Below are positions 1 to 10,779 of a stretch of 64,000 nucleotides of DNA, piece after piece. The position numbers and the translations under genes were made by a program. The notes beneath the pieces are model-generated. The model saw nothing but the letters and a program-made list of their open reading frames with translations. It had not been told where the DNA came from and made no database searches. How positions within the stretch are numbered: the stretch's first letter is position 1; the number at the start of each line of letters is the position of its first letter. Origin of the DNA: Diorhabda sublineata (taxonomy: Eukaryota; Arthropoda; Insecta; Coleoptera; Chrysomelidae); NCBI RefSeq assembly GCF_026230105.1, contig NC_079475.1, forward strand, positions 16,508,125-16,572,124. Reading direction: 5' to 3'.

Positions 1-1
1 C

Positions 2-222
2 AAGAAGTTTTTCAAAAAGGTTTTCAAAGAGAATAAAAACTATGAAGATGTATGGCTAATTCATATTTAATAGATAAGAGTGAATCTGCCATTAAAGACT
101 CATTTTCAGTACTCACATTTGATTATATTTCCCTCAACAACTTAGGTGCTATGGTTGATGAACAGGTGAAGTGTATTCATCAAGATACAAGGATCCTTCA
201 AGAACGTCGTCATGGATTTTGA
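2..222 (+). pseudogene. Fragment of an arthropod repeat-encoded protein
   Basis: Read across one frame change, this stretch gives a His/Phe-rich segment (PLKTHFQYSHLIIFPS) followed by NLGAMVDEQVKCIHQD and a Gln/Glu/Arg-rich piece. I recognise this combination (a phrase like SDEQ..RFHQD followed by MEERYQG) from a multicopy protein family seen in many arthropod genomes; I do not know its function. The reading is broken: two stop codons near position 68, a frame change around 130-140, and a stop at 220. It starts at the window edge, so more of it may lie to the left. It is a dead fragment. The family assignment rests on memory of the motif only. Confidence 0.4.
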
Positions 223-429
223 AATAAATGGTTGCTTGAAATTATGCCGAATTTGTCATTTTTAATTGTTCTGGTGTTGTCTACACCAAACAAATCAAGT
301 TTGAAAACCGTGTCAACCGGTGAAATTTGCCATTATCTGTGTATAACTTTAGCTGAAGATAACTGATTACACGGTCCAATGAAACGGAAAAAAATAAATC
401 CGAAATGGAGCTGATTCAAATATGATTAA

Positions 430-1110
430 ATGAAAGAAACTTACATGAAAAATATTTGGTAAAAAAGTTTAAACGAGGCCGTACGACCTGAAAATACCAG
501 CATCGCAGTGGTCAACCAAATGAGGTGACGACTCCAGAAATTTTGAACAAAATCCACAAAGCGGTACTGGATGCGCGACGACTAGAAGTGCGCGAGCTAG
601 CAGACATTTAAAAAAGTGCATATTAAGTGAAAATTTGGACATGAGAAAGCTGTGCGCAAGGTGCCGCGTTTGTTCATAATGTGTTTGACAATGTTCCATA
701 GAAATAAAGCCGAAACTTCGTGCCGTTTCTTAACCATGAAACGTGGGTCCATCACCTCCCACCCGAAACGAAAAAACAGTCAAATCTATAGACTGAAAAG
801 AGAAAACCGGTTCCAAAGAAGGCAAGGTCATGGCGTGAGTTTTTTTGATATGAGCGTAGGATAATTTCCATAGACTATCTCGAGAAAAGCAAAACTATCA
901 ACAGCGGGTATTATGCGAACTTATTGCAATGTTTGAGTGACGAAATCAAGCAAAAACGGCCGCATTTGCCTAAGAGGAAAGTGTTGCTTCATCAAGACAA
1001 TGCACCAGCTCACACATCCGTTATTGCAGTGGCCAAAATTAACTAATTAAAGTTTGATTTGCTACTTAATTCATCCTCTTCGCCAGATTTAGTCCCCTCA
1101 GGTTATTTTC
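430..1110 (+). mobile_element. Decayed mariner transposon (transposase relic)
   Basis: The plus strand reads as a mariner transposase in several frames. The helix-turn-helix end of the N-terminal half is at about 470-600 (GRTT, then HRSGQPNEVTTPEI). The catalytic half follows: ETWVHHLPPETK at about 735-775, LHQDNAPAHTS at about 988-1020, and SSPDLVPSGYFLLKY at about 1075-1118. Mariners use a DD34D triad. Here the first Asp is His (the usual GDETW reads NHETW), the second is kept in QDNAPAH, and the third is Gly (SGYF instead of SDYF). At least five in-frame stops occur. The right end runs straight into a TA microsatellite, and I find no terminal inverted repeats. It is inactive. Family confidence is high, boundaries are approximate. 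Confidence 0.8.
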
Positions 1111-1115
1111 TATTG

Positions 1116-1118
<3 letters not shown>

Positions 1119-1157
<39 letters not shown>
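1119..1157. repeat. (TA)n microsatellite
   Basis: About 19 uninterrupted TA dinucleotides, directly following the mariner relic's third catalytic region. Mariner and Tc1 elements insert at TA, which may explain the contact, but simple slippage is sufficient. Confidence 0.95.
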
Positions 1158-1159
<2 letters not shown>

Positions 1160-1160
<1 letters not shown>

Positions 1161-1936
1161 ACCAAAATTTTCGTGTTTCCTTTGTTTCTGGGATCATCCT
1201 CGAAGTTGTCTTAAATTAAAATTAAATTTTGATACTTGATGATATGATTTGGTGGACTAGTTGATATTTTCCGTGTCTTTTACCTCCTTCTGCTTAAACC
1301 CGATACCCTCGCTTGACTCATAATTCAGACAGAAAAATTATGTTTCTAAAATCACGGTCAAACGTTAATATCGTTATCATCGTATGTGCTATAAATATTT
1401 TCATCATGTTGCTATAAAATCAATGTTGAGAAATCATTAAATGAAAATATTTAGTTTATTATATAACATAGGGAATAATGGTAGACTGGATGCGTGCTGT
1501 CGAATTGATCAAACACAATAGTATATCAGTAATGTGTCAAGTAATTACTATTACGTCAAATCTGTAGAAGGCTAACCAGTCAATAGCAAATTAGATACAG
1601 TAATAATTATTTTGACGGACACATTCGACTATAATTCAAAATCTATTATTACCAATCAAAATGCGATTGATCTCTACCGAATTCTGTATAGACAAATGAA
1701 ATTCTCAATCCATCTCTATAATAAACTATTGTCAAAAAAATCTACATATTTGGTTATTCACTTAAATTTGACCCTAATTTTTCCTAAAGTTAAAGAAATT
1801 TTTATCGAATAGAGTTAAAAACATACTTACACAAATGATTTAACAAAATGTTATTCCAAATCTTCCTGTTTTTTCTCAAACCTAAGCATCGCTCTGTTTC
1901 TATTATTGAGAGAAGTGCACAGTTTCGAAATTTTAA
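1160..1936. other. Unannotated AT-rich stretch
   Basis: I see no gene, structural RNA or recognisable transposon here. A 66-codon open frame at 1612-1812 has no recognisable motif and is probably chance. Confidence 0.6.
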
Positions 1937-2129
1937 CACGTTGACTGCCAAGCCCAAATTTACTTAATCGCATATCATTCAAAATACTCATTTAATTGAA
2001 AAATTACCACTGAAAGGTGTAAGAAATTGGTTGTTTTAAGAAAAAAGTTTTATTTCATAGTTGAATTATGTAACAAAAATTTTTCGGTGGAGTAAATTAT
2101 GAGTTATTTTGTAGTTGGCAGTCAACGTG
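1937..2129. mobile_element. MITE with 15-bp perfect inverted ends at a TTAA
   Basis: The sequence CACGTTGACTGCCAA (1937-1951) is repeated as its exact reverse complement at 2115-2129, giving a 193-bp unit. TTAA lies immediately outside the left end (1933-1936). TTAA is the target duplicated by piggyBac-type transposons; the right flank reads ACGA, so the duplication is not intact on that side. The interior is AT-rich and has no coding frame. I infer a non-autonomous piggyBac-like MITE. The perfect ends are seen directly; the superfamily is inference. Confidence 0.6.
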
Positions 2130-2327
2130 ACGAAAACCATCTGCTCGATACTCATTTATTAGGTGATAAGAAAAATCAACAAGGTGTATTGAAATCTTGC
2201 TGACAACTTTCATACAGGAGCTGTAAAATATGAAATATTTTTAGTTTTTCATGGAAATAGATCCATTGATGAGAGAATTTAGGATATATAGGTAGGTCGA
2301 GTTAAGCTGCAGTTCACCTTTAGTATC

Positions 2328-2395
2328 TGATACGGGCATCAGACAGTGTAATTGTGGATTTTGGTGTGTTCAGTATGAATTTCAACGTTGTTTAT
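2328..2395 (+). repeat. Dispersed repeat, copy 1 (right part)
   Basis: The phrase CATCAGACAGTGTAATTGTG followed by GATTTTGGTGTG and a run ending CAGTATGAAT matches, at many positions, the reverse complement of 49030-49110 (GAGACAGTATAATTGTGAG then TATTGGTGTAG). It is one of three copies in the window (others at 28745-28815 and 49030-49175). This copy lacks the hairpin half present in the other two. Probably the end of a transposon; family unknown. Confidence 0.5.
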
Positions 2396-2440
2396 ATGAA
2401 TATGTAATGAATAATACTGGCCATTTTTTATATTATCATT

Positions 2441-2485
2441 TACTAGCTTTTACCCGCGGCTTCGCTCGCATTGAAGCCATTGAAT
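2441..2485 (+). repeat. Common insect repeat end motif (CCCGCGGCTTCGCTCGC)
   Basis: CTAGCTTTTACCCGCGGCTT followed by CGCTCGCATTGAAG stands out as a GC-rich island in AT-rich DNA. A near-identical phrase occurs in very large numbers in many insect genomes, at the ends of interspersed repeats. I recognise the motif but cannot assign the element. Confidence 0.45.
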
Positions 2486-2972
2486 AAGGAAAAGGGATGA
2501 TTACACTAGAAATGAATCCATATGATTGAAAGCTAGAGTTATACTTCTGTAACACTTAACAATTAAATTTTTGAAAGGTCTTCTGCTTCACCAAGTAATG
2601 GAAGTGAAACTTTACCACTGGAACAGCACCAACACCAACAGTTTAATTTTTCCATTTAAAAGCATCACAATAGTGACATTTTTCATTCATTGGGGATGAT
2701 TAAGATATTAAATTGAAAGATCATATTGAGTAGTAGTACCATTAAATACCGACCAATTTTTACGCATGAAATTTCGACGTCATGTGGTCTGCATTTCTTC
2801 TGCATTATGAATTCTTTTCGCTCTTTTATCGCTGTTCTAGCTGCCTGCAGCGTAGCTTGTCTTTCTGAACGAACTCATATAAGAAGAGAGGCTCTCTTCT
2901 TTGCGTGAACCGAAGATTCTTTATTTCGTACAGATTTTCTGCACAAAGCTTTTGCTTCCGAGGCTTTTGTAA

Positions 2973-2997
2973 AGAGGTCTCAGGTCCTGAGACCTCT
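2973..2997. repeat. Perfect 12-bp hairpin palindrome
   Basis: AGAGGTCTCAGG, a single T, then CCTGAGACCTCT: 12-bp perfect arms around a one-base centre. It sits just upstream of a LINE 3' end. No function is assignable. Confidence 0.85.
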
Positions 2998-3024
2998 AAA
3001 ACGAAACGGATATTGAGAACTACA

Positions 3025-3345
3025 GAAATGAAAATAGTTCGAAGAATAGCGTGAAGAACACTAATGGATAGAGAAAGTAGTGAAAACATAAGACGAACAT
3101 GCGGGATAGATAACATCAATGACTGGGTACTGGATAGAAAGATAAAATGGAATAAGCACATTGACCGCATGACGGAAGAACGAATTGTGGAAATATCAAG
3201 GGACAAATCACCAGCAGGACAAAGAAGCCTTGGAAGACCTAGGAGAACATGGAGTGACAACCTCCCAGGTGACTGAGCAGAGGCAATGACGTGAAGAAAA
3301 ACAGGCAATGATGCCTATACACAGCAGGAAGAAGAAGAAGCTTTT
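3025..3345 (+). mobile_element. RTE-type LINE, 3' end of endonuclease-RT ORF
   Basis: The translation gives the carboxy tail that follows the reverse transcriptase in a large insect LINE group: EMKIVRRIA, a stop, then DRESSENIRRTCGIDNINDW, RKIKWNKHIDRM, and the ending RSLGRPRRTWSDNLPGD. These are the usual landmarks (IRR.CGI, W..HI.RM, GRP..RW). The stop at the end of RRIA and the missing rest of the element show a 5'-truncated dead copy, as is typical of LINEs. It ends with a GAAGAAGAAG run at about 3328-3342, a common LINE 3' terminus. I put it in the RTE/BovB-like clade by similarity to the pieces at 29105 and 49181. Confidence 0.75.
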
Positions 3346-3349
3346 GTAG

Positions 3350-4815
3350 AGAAGAACAAAGTGAGAATTAAAACCAAAGAGTAACATCTAAAATAATGGA
3401 TAGCATGTAAACACAAAAATGTTACATAACCTCAAAAATTCGAATAGTTCTATATTGCATATATAATGACAGAAAAAAATAAAAATAAATAAAGAAAATT
3501 TCCAAATAGCTGAAACTGAAGTAAATTGGATTTACCGTAATCGTCGGTAATACAGTGGAACTATATTACAGTTTTCATTACTGGAACGCTAGATCGCGTT
3601 GAAGAAGCAAGATTTAGAAATTTTTTGACATATATCTTTGACAAAACGTAACAAACAAACTTACATTCACATTAATAATATTAGTGAGGGTTATGTGAAA
3701 AATTGTCCAAATATAGATATTTTTAAGATATTTTCACCCATTTTTTGTCCGTGTGGTTCTCAGAATGAGAGACATGCCGGCAAAAACATATAATTCTAAA
3801 TAATAAGAGCAAGAGCAACTAAAACATATCAGAAGACTACCTCATTTAAAAAAATTGAGTTGCATCCAATATTTGGATATTTTGTCAACATTACATTTAT
3901 CCCATTTTTTGGAGATGATAGGAAAATACTTGCTTTCATGCATTTTTTATAAAACATTTCCATATTTGTAATAATGTTGGTCAATGGAAAACCAGGTACA
4001 TTTACATACTGATTATAAATTTTCATGCGAAACGTGTTTTCAACTGCAATTTTTCAACCTACCTACCAACTGGTCCGTACAGACTAATATTTATATAAGC
4101 GCTAACTAAATGTAAAACAAACAGGACTCCCACTGCCTTTCAAAATACATGGATAATTAGAAATTTCAGGTCCGTAATATATATGATAATATATGTTATA
4201 CTAAATAGATTACAAAGTTGAAAATACTGATTGCTTAAAATAGATTGTTCTACTATTCTAAAAAAGGTTTTTCTAGTTATTATATTCTAAATATTTGAAT
4301 TTTTCTCCTCGTGAGCAAAAAGATTGACGCAGGAGCTACATACGCGGCGCTTAACTAGAAAACGTAAAAACGCAGCAGAAATATTATACATTCTAAGAAA
4401 TTCTTATTTAGCAACATATGTAGATACATTTTATTTCTTGTAAATTCATTCTCTGTTCAGATCTCTAACAATTCGCGCAAGTCGTTTTAAAACCGAATTT
4501 TTCGTAAAGGAAAATAAAATTTAGGCTACACCCCTGCCATCGTAAGTCACTGACAAAAAAACCAAACACGACAATTTATTTTTCTAAGTAAAATCTTGAA
4601 GCTAATAGCATTAGCTTCAAAATTATTTACAATATTGTAATGGTTCTTGCTCTCAGAGTCAACAATATATTATGATGAGTATCCACTCTTTTTATGATTG
4701 TTCACAATAGTGCTGACCCATATAAAAGGCTAACTATCTGATCCGCCACTACTAGTTATCCATCAAACGTCAACGGATACATCTTTGTTAACAACAAATA
4801 AAAATTCTATCTGAA
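3350..4815. other. Unannotated AT-rich stretch
   Basis: I see no gene or recognisable transposon. A 65-codon minus-strand frame at 3829-4026 shows no known motif. The region just left of 4815 may hold the 5' end of the Tc1 relic, but I could not find its inverted repeat. Confidence 0.55.
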
Positions 4816-4824
4816 AATGGACAC

Positions 4825-5760
4825 AATAAAGCGGTCACCCTATTGCGACAAGGTCAGAGTCTGCGAGAAATGGCTCGTGCGAAACATGAGTCAGCATACT
4901 GTTTCCAGAATTCACGTTACAAAGAGACTGGTAACTTTCAGCGAAGACGAGACTCTGGAAGAAAAGGTGTAAGTCCGAGACCGATAGAAATTGGGCCCTC
5001 TCTGGGTGTTCAAGTCCAACTAGAGCTCAGAGAAACGAGAGGAGTGGCTGTGAGTGGTTGAACAGTCAGAAGAAGATTTAAGGCAGCTAACCTTGAGCCA
5101 AGAGGTCAGCTACTGGCTCTAAATTAACACCAGCCTACCAAGCTACGATTTGACAAAGAACACGCTAATCGGTCAGACGAATAATGGGGCTCAGTTTTCA
5201 TTTCTGACGAAAGCAGAGTGTGTCTGCATGGTAGCAGTAGAAGAGGACCAGTCTATAGAAAACCTGGAAAAAGATTTGCTCAGTATTACATAAAATGAAA
5301 CGTGACTCTGAGAGGAGATTCAGGGATGGTGATATTTGAATGAAAGCAAGATCAGAGTTGATTTTTATTGGATCTGGCGTAGGAGCGGGGTTATAGCGAA
5401 CCGATACATAGAAAAAATTTCAGGGGATTACGTCGTTACTTCGTTACCGACGCCAGTGTCATTGACGAAAATTTCATCCAAATGCGGGACAATGTTCGTT
5501 CACATATTCCAGGTTCCGTATGGCAGTACTTCCAGCATGTCGAAATTGCCGATATGTACTGGTCAGCGTGTAGCCCGGATTTGAACCCTATTGAGTATTC
5601 ATGGAACTCAGAAAAAAAGAAAGTTCGGATTAGAAATCCTGCACTAGCCACAAGATCGGATCACACAATGGAGTGAAGAAACTCATTCGATCCACGAAGA
5701 AGAGATTGAAAGCTATTATTCGTGCCAGGGGAGAAAACATTAAATATAGATAGGTTAATT
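4825..5760 (+). mobile_element. Tc1-type transposon relic (transposase pseudogene)
   Basis: The plus strand carries a Tc1-family transposase spread over two frames. The first HTH region is at about 4835-4900 (LLRQGQSLREMARA), a Gly/Arg-rich linker follows, and the second HTH is at about 5020-5090 (LRETRGVAVSG, stop, TVRRRFKAANLEPR). The catalytic core has FISDESRVCLHG at about 5200 (first Asp), QMRDNVRSHIPG at about 5480 (second Asp) and CSPDLNPIEYSWNS at about 5570-5605 (third acidic residue as Glu, DD34E). All three catalytic acids are present, but stops at about 5060, 5125, 5290 and 5337 and several frame changes kill the gene. The stretch near 5917-5935 (AGACTTTTGACCGCCAGCG) looks like a Tc1 terminal repeat; I could not find its left partner. 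Confidence 0.85.
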
Positions 5761-5964
5761 TCAAATAAATTATTATTCCGACGAATTTAAACTTGTATTT
5801 TCTTTACTGTTAACTTTAACCCCTGCTCTTTGTTTGCGATTCCTTTTCCTTTCATATTATTTCTTTACCAAGCAAATAACAACAAAGCTAAGACTAATGG
5901 TTTTTTGGTAGAGACTTTTGACCGCCAGCGGGCTACTTGAGTCGATTTTATTGCTCATGAGTGT

Positions 5965-6505
5965 AAAACGTCTTTGTCCGCAATAGAGATAACGTTCTAC
6001 TGGTTCAGAACGAATCAATTTGAGATTATACTACTGAAGTTATTCATAATGTATTAACCTCTTCTTTCCGGAGTCATCTGAATCATCACGATAGTGTAAG
6101 AACTATAGGTAAAAGATACAAAATGCAAAATACCTACAAATACTGATAATGTCGATAGACGAGCATCGAAAAGAATTACAGGTATCAATTGTCGTGTTAA
6201 TTACCTTGGATTACGAGTAAGTGTTCAGTGGGTGATGCTAATTAAAATTATTTTTAGATCCTAATTGCATTTGAATTTTCAAATGCTTGAACACCTCATA
6301 TCCTCTTTAAACCCAAAACAAATAATAAAAATGGAGGTATTTTGGTATCACTCTATTCACAATAATGAATTTGAATATATCATATCTCTGGGATTAGTTT
6401 TACTTGGAAACCTTTCTTCTTTTCCACTTTGCAGTCGGACGAAGCGGTAGTCATCACTGAAAATTGAGCTAATCAGCGTCATGCCGATTTGGTATCGACC
6501 ATCAT
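5965..6505. other. Unannotated stretch
   Basis: I see no recognisable gene or repeat. A 61-codon open frame at 6265-6450 has no known motif. Confidence 0.5.
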
Positions 6506-6507
6506 GG

Positions 6508-6600
6508 ACAAGAGTTTGTATTTTGACTCAAATATGAGTTTTGAAGAACATATTAGAATAGTCAAGAACTCTATACTTTGAGTTATGAGGAGTCACTCCG
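6508..6600 (+). mobile_element. Possible jockey-like LINE fragment
   Basis: A short reading, LYFDSNMSFEEHIRIVKNSI, resembles the segment just after the YADD box of jockey/R1-type reverse transcriptases (usually ..FDSKLSF..HI..). Nothing on either side extends the match. It could be chance. Confidence 0.25.
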
Positions 6601-6604
6601 CGAA

Positions 6605-8204
6605 GAGGCTACCATAGAGAAGAATATCTAGAGTGAAGCGCAGGGTTGATCTTGATGTATTCTATATAAGATCCATCATTACTATCCATTCCGGTAACTA
6701 TTCGCTAGAGCTTTAACCAAAAACAATCTACTAAAGATTACGTGACCATAAAGGGCCGAAGAAGTCATTGAAAGAGCCAGATTCGCGCACGAAGAAAAGG
6801 TGGAACGATGAACACAATGTTTCGTTATGGATACTTCCTAAATGCTTATATGCAGCCAATGGAGTATTAAGAGAAAAGGCTGAAAAATTTATTTCAGAGA
6901 ACAATGTACTGCTTATTATTGAGAAAGAATAATATTGACACGGCGTATTCAAGATCGTGGAAGAGGGATGGTAGACTTGAAGCGAGGTACCGGGTACCAA
7001 TGAGGAATCTATAAGATATCACAAAATGTAAAGCAGTAGTAGTAGAGGAAACGTCTATCCCACGAAGAGCAGCAATCTCATGTGCTGATAATGCGTATTC
7101 AGGATAAAATTTTCATCCAGGTTTAGATTGAAGAGAAGAAGTTTTAGTGGATCGCATACTGATGGTGGAAATGCGTAAAACCGAAAGTAAGCTGTAGGTG
7201 TAGTGATAGTAAACGATGTCTTCAGTGAGACTGTACTATTTTGTAGATTTCTTGTCTATTCCATGAATGAATTTCAATGTCATGTATATTTCTTTATCTT
7301 CCACCAAATAAATATAGTTAATTTCTTATTTAGCGAGATCTTTCTGTTACCTGGAGGTAATCACCAAATTAAAAATTGTAGTACTGTCAGACCCATCGCA
7401 GGCTCTGTTCATTTGTCTCGTGGAAACCCTTTTCCGCATTGAAATATAGCATATGATAAATTCCATCTTGTTATAGACAAATGCGTGATTTAATTGAACT
7501 AGAAGATTTAAAAAAATGTGTTTAGTTAATTTATCTACTAAAACTGTAGGAAGGTCAATAGAAACTGTTGACATTTCCCGTTGGTTCATTCGTCATTGTC
7601 AAAATTGTCAAATAAATCCAGATTCGTTTGCTCCCAAACACAATTTTATTGCTTATTTCGATAGGCTTTAGTCATATATTTACGAACGAAATGCTGCCTT
7701 TGAACAGAATAACTGTCATTTCGAGGGTTCGGAAATTTTTGATAACTTATCCGGATGTAAAAGCAATCTTTCCTGTGTTCTAGAGAAACATAAATCGATT
7801 TTTGCAAATATCGTTAGTGGTTAAGACTCTTTAGAAGGACTCCAGTTCCATTACGGATTCGTTTATAACATATACAGTATGGTGCCAATGAAAGGAATAA
7901 ATCCGTTAACTCGTAAAAAATCCTGCAACCGGCGGTTTTTATTTTTAAGGCTGTTAGTAGATATACGTATTTATTTTTGGCGTCATCTATGTGAGATTGA
8001 TAGCGTCATCGTTAAATTTTTGAATGGAAATATTTGTATATTTTATAAAAAAGTGATGAATTTTTATTAACAGAATAAAACTAAAAAAAAAACTGAATCA
8101 CAAGACACAGACTTCTTTAACCTCCTCTATAACTTCCGGAGTTATTTGTGCAACGTCTATACGTATCGTTTCTTCAAGTTCAATATTATTTTATGGTCTA
8201 TCTC
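6605..8204. other. Unannotated stretch
   Basis: No gene or element I can name. A 79-codon plus-strand frame (7203-7442), an 80-codon minus-strand frame (7347-7589) and an 89-codon minus-strand frame (6731-7000) show no motif. A plus-strand reading around 7740-8070 is open for long runs but is also unrecognised. Confidence 0.5.
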
Positions 8205-8690
8205 AGTACACTTTACTTTTCAAGTATCCCCATTAAAAGAAATCGAGAGGAGTCTATAGCATAGTAAAGAGGCGCATCATCTGGTTGCAGCTATAAATAA
8301 TTTTTGTTGGAAACAACCGATTCAATTCGGGAAACAAGAATTTTTTTAAGAAATTCTAAATATCGAGAATCTGTTGAGGTTTCTTTGGGATAATATGGTC
8401 CAATAATTCTATTATCTATTATTTTTATCCAAATATCAACTTTCCCTCGGAATTTAGTACGGTACTTTGGCATCCAGTGTGGATTTTCCGTAGTCCAATA
8501 CCGATAAGTTTGACGATTGACATGACCGTTTAATAGAAATGTAGCTACATTGGAGAAGAAACTGTTCTAAAAACATCGGATCTCAAAATCATCTTCCATA
8601 AGTTCTTGTACTAAGCTTACTTTGTAGGGATGCCACTTTTGCTCTTTAGCTTTCTAAGAACTATTGAATTTTCCATGTTATGATAGCTGC
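8205..8690 (-). mobile_element. DDE transposase relic (mariner-related, DUF4817-type insect family)
   Basis: On the minus strand the translation runs KWHPYKVSLVQELMEDDFEI, then FSNVATFLLNGHVNRQTYRY, NPHWMPKYRTKFRGKVDIW and RIIGPYYPKE, ending with DDAPLYYAID. This order matches a widespread insect transposase group whose catalytic core reads FSDEATF..NG.VNR, NPHW, ..VWAGI....IGP and QQDGAPAHYA. Relative to that, the first catalytic Asp is Asn (FSNV), and the second sits in DDAPLYYA. The last part of the domain is missing. Stops and frame changes occur near 8560 and 8300. It directly adjoins the Tigger relic on the same strand. Confidence 0.6.
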
Positions 8691-8719
8691 AGTAAACTCA
8701 CAGTATCAAATTCTGTTTT

Positions 8720-9785
8720 TCAAACCATTTGAGAGCTGTCTACAGAGCCTGAAGTGCTTTATCATGAGATACATCATTTTCCAGATTCCATATCTTCTTG
8801 CATTTCATGCTGTTCATTTATCTAAAAAATGTTTTCAAAAATTTCGTCATCTGACATAATCTGAAAGTCCTGATCATTACTGTCACAAGTGACCCACTCT
8901 TTGATATCATCACAATCCTGGCAAATGCGTATCTCAACAAATCTTCCAAAATAAAATCATTGGTATAGGTTATTCTCTTCTAAGCCTTGTTAAAAGTTTT
9001 TGTTTCAATTAAATCTCACGTATCTAAAACCATGTATCAACACTCCTTTCAATTCCATTAAAAAAATAATAAAACGGCTTCTATATCATCCACATCAATA
9101 GATGACAACCTACGTAAAAGTTGTTTTCTATAAAGTCGTTTCAACAACTACTTTGATCCATTGGTTGTAGCAAGGATGTTACATTAGATAGCAAAAATTT
9201 TACTTTGAACGTTCCATTTTCTTTCTCTAAAAATTCAACCAAAGGATGGGTTGGCGCATTATCCAGTAAAAATAGACCTGGCTTGACAATTTCGTTTTGT
9301 TTTTATTCACTTCAGAGATAAAAGTGTTGTCTTAGCAATCAATGAATATTTCAGAGTTCATCCATGCGCATTATTGATTTTAAAACATCTGGGGTTTTTT
9401 GATTTTCCGATGAGGAGCAATGGTATTTTATGGGTCCTTGCTCCTTGCTAGTTTTATATCCTGGATCTGAATTCTCTCCCCTAGAAACTAAAGATTCTGA
9501 AGGTTATGATTTACAGTTCAATAGTTATTTTCATCCAATTTCTTCTTAAAATTAACTTTAAAAGTGTTTGCTGCGTCTACATTAGCGGACATTTTTTCAC
9601 CTTGTATTTCCAATTCACGAATTCCATGACGATATTTAAATCTGTATAACCAGTAATAACAGTTCTGACTCGTTCGTGCTTGCATGAATTTTTTAGTAAA
9701 TATGTCAAACATTTTGTTATTTGGCTCAATATTACTTAATTATTTAATTGGTCGCAGTTGATATTACGGATAATCGCGAATCCGC
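8720..9785 (-). mobile_element. Tigger/pogo (jerky-like) transposase relic
   Basis: Minus-strand translation shows, in order: the end of the CENP-B-type DNA-binding domain (YRFKYRHGIRELEIQGEKMS, about 9565-9640); the start of the DDE endonuclease (THKIPLLLIGKSKNPRCFK, about 9370-9450); NEIVKPGLFLLDNAPTHP (about 9255-9310) with the second catalytic Asp; and VKFLLSNVTSLLQPMDQ (about 9155-9210) with the Asp of the QPMDQ motif. A tail follows with LYRKQLLRRL. Tigger/pogo transposases use a DDD triad; the block with the first Asp (normally NADETGL) is deleted between the first two parts. Many stops. The plus-strand text at 9768-9815 (GGATAATCGCGAATCCGC and a second CGGATAATTG) resembles Tigger end sequences. 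Confidence 0.8.
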
Positions 9786-9799
9786 ATAACTGAGGGCCG

Positions 9800-10084
9800 G
9801 ATAATTGAATTTCTGCTGGGTGTTTTCTACTACCAATAGGGAGGTCGTTGACACGATCCGTTTCTCCGAATTATACTTACATCATACTAATATTTAATAG
9901 ATGTTATTCTGTTAAAATTTCATCGATAATTACTGTACATGGCTCTTCATGACGAGTTGAAGAAGAAAAGTTATACCGGAAGTGGACCCAAACTTCATTA
10001 TTTTTAATGGAATGCTATGGTTTTGTAAAATTTTTGGAATCTACGCGAAATTTCAATACAACTTTATAAAAGGTATAGTATGCC
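9800..10084. other. Unannotated spacer
   Basis: Between the Tigger relic and the LINE RNase H region. Nothing recognised. Confidence 0.5.
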
Positions 10085-10770
10085 TAAAGTCCACCATTTT
10101 TTAATTATTTCATTGTTTTCACATTCAGCAGATCTTCTCTGGTTACGGTTTCCCAGGAAAGCCTTTACATATCTCAGCCCTTGTAAGTTGTTCCAATAAT
10201 GTGTTTTGCTCATATCTACTTTATTTTCCAATGCTTTTTCTATCGTTTCCTAGTTGATAGCACAGAAGGGTTTGGATTTAATTTTCCTTCATTCGGGTGT
10301 GTCCCAAAATCCAGTGTAGAGTAACTTCAATTTCTTGCCTAGCTCGTTCAATTTTTTTGGACAATCCCAAATGAGTTTGAATTTTATGATATTGGAGCTT
10401 AAAGCTCTAATGACTGCTTGACTATCGGATAGGATGATGATCTCCTGTTTGCGATAGTTCCTCTCTAGATTGAACTGAACACATTTTTCGCATAGATTTC
10501 TGCTTGAAAAATTCTTGGTGTATTGCCCAGGTTTTTAGAGTGTTTAGTTCTGTTTTGATACCACTTATTTCTACAGTTTAGTATTGAGATAAATTTTTCT
10601 CTCGAACGTTTTTGATGCATCATCCTGAGGCATATCCCATGTTTGGTCATCATTTAGGGACGGTTTTAGTTTCGTTATTCCGTCACCGAACATTTTTAGT
10701 GATGTTTTTTCTGCGACGCTTTTCAGTACTATGTCGAGAGGTGGAAGATTCAAATTCATCTTTTTACCTT
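10085..10770 (-). mobile_element. LINE (I/R1/jockey group) RNase H domain relic
   Basis: The minus strand encodes, first, a linker after the reverse transcriptase (MNLNLPPLDIVLKSVAEKTS, about 10700-10760), then an RNase H domain: CVQFNLERNYRKQEIIILSD (about 10400-10475), SDSQAVIRALSS and IWDCPKKLNEL. The Asp of the LSDSQA motif is the third catalytic residue of RNase H. The next landmark, normally WVPGH.G, is decayed (LYTGFWDTPE). The spacing and the word order match LINEs that carry an RNase H after the RT. Frame changes and stops (about 10280, 10450-10560) show it is dead. The RT itself is not present. Confidence 0.75.
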
Positions 10771-10779
10771 CAAAACTTG

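Noticed and set aside
2826..3308. 160-codon minus-strand ORF
   Set aside because: It is the antisense shadow of the RTE LINE tail, whose sense strand has clear family motifs.
7740..8070. Possible Gypsy pol fragment (LEKHKSIFANIVSG)
   Set aside because: One phrase resembling the start of an RT, with no protease, RT or integrase motif on either side.
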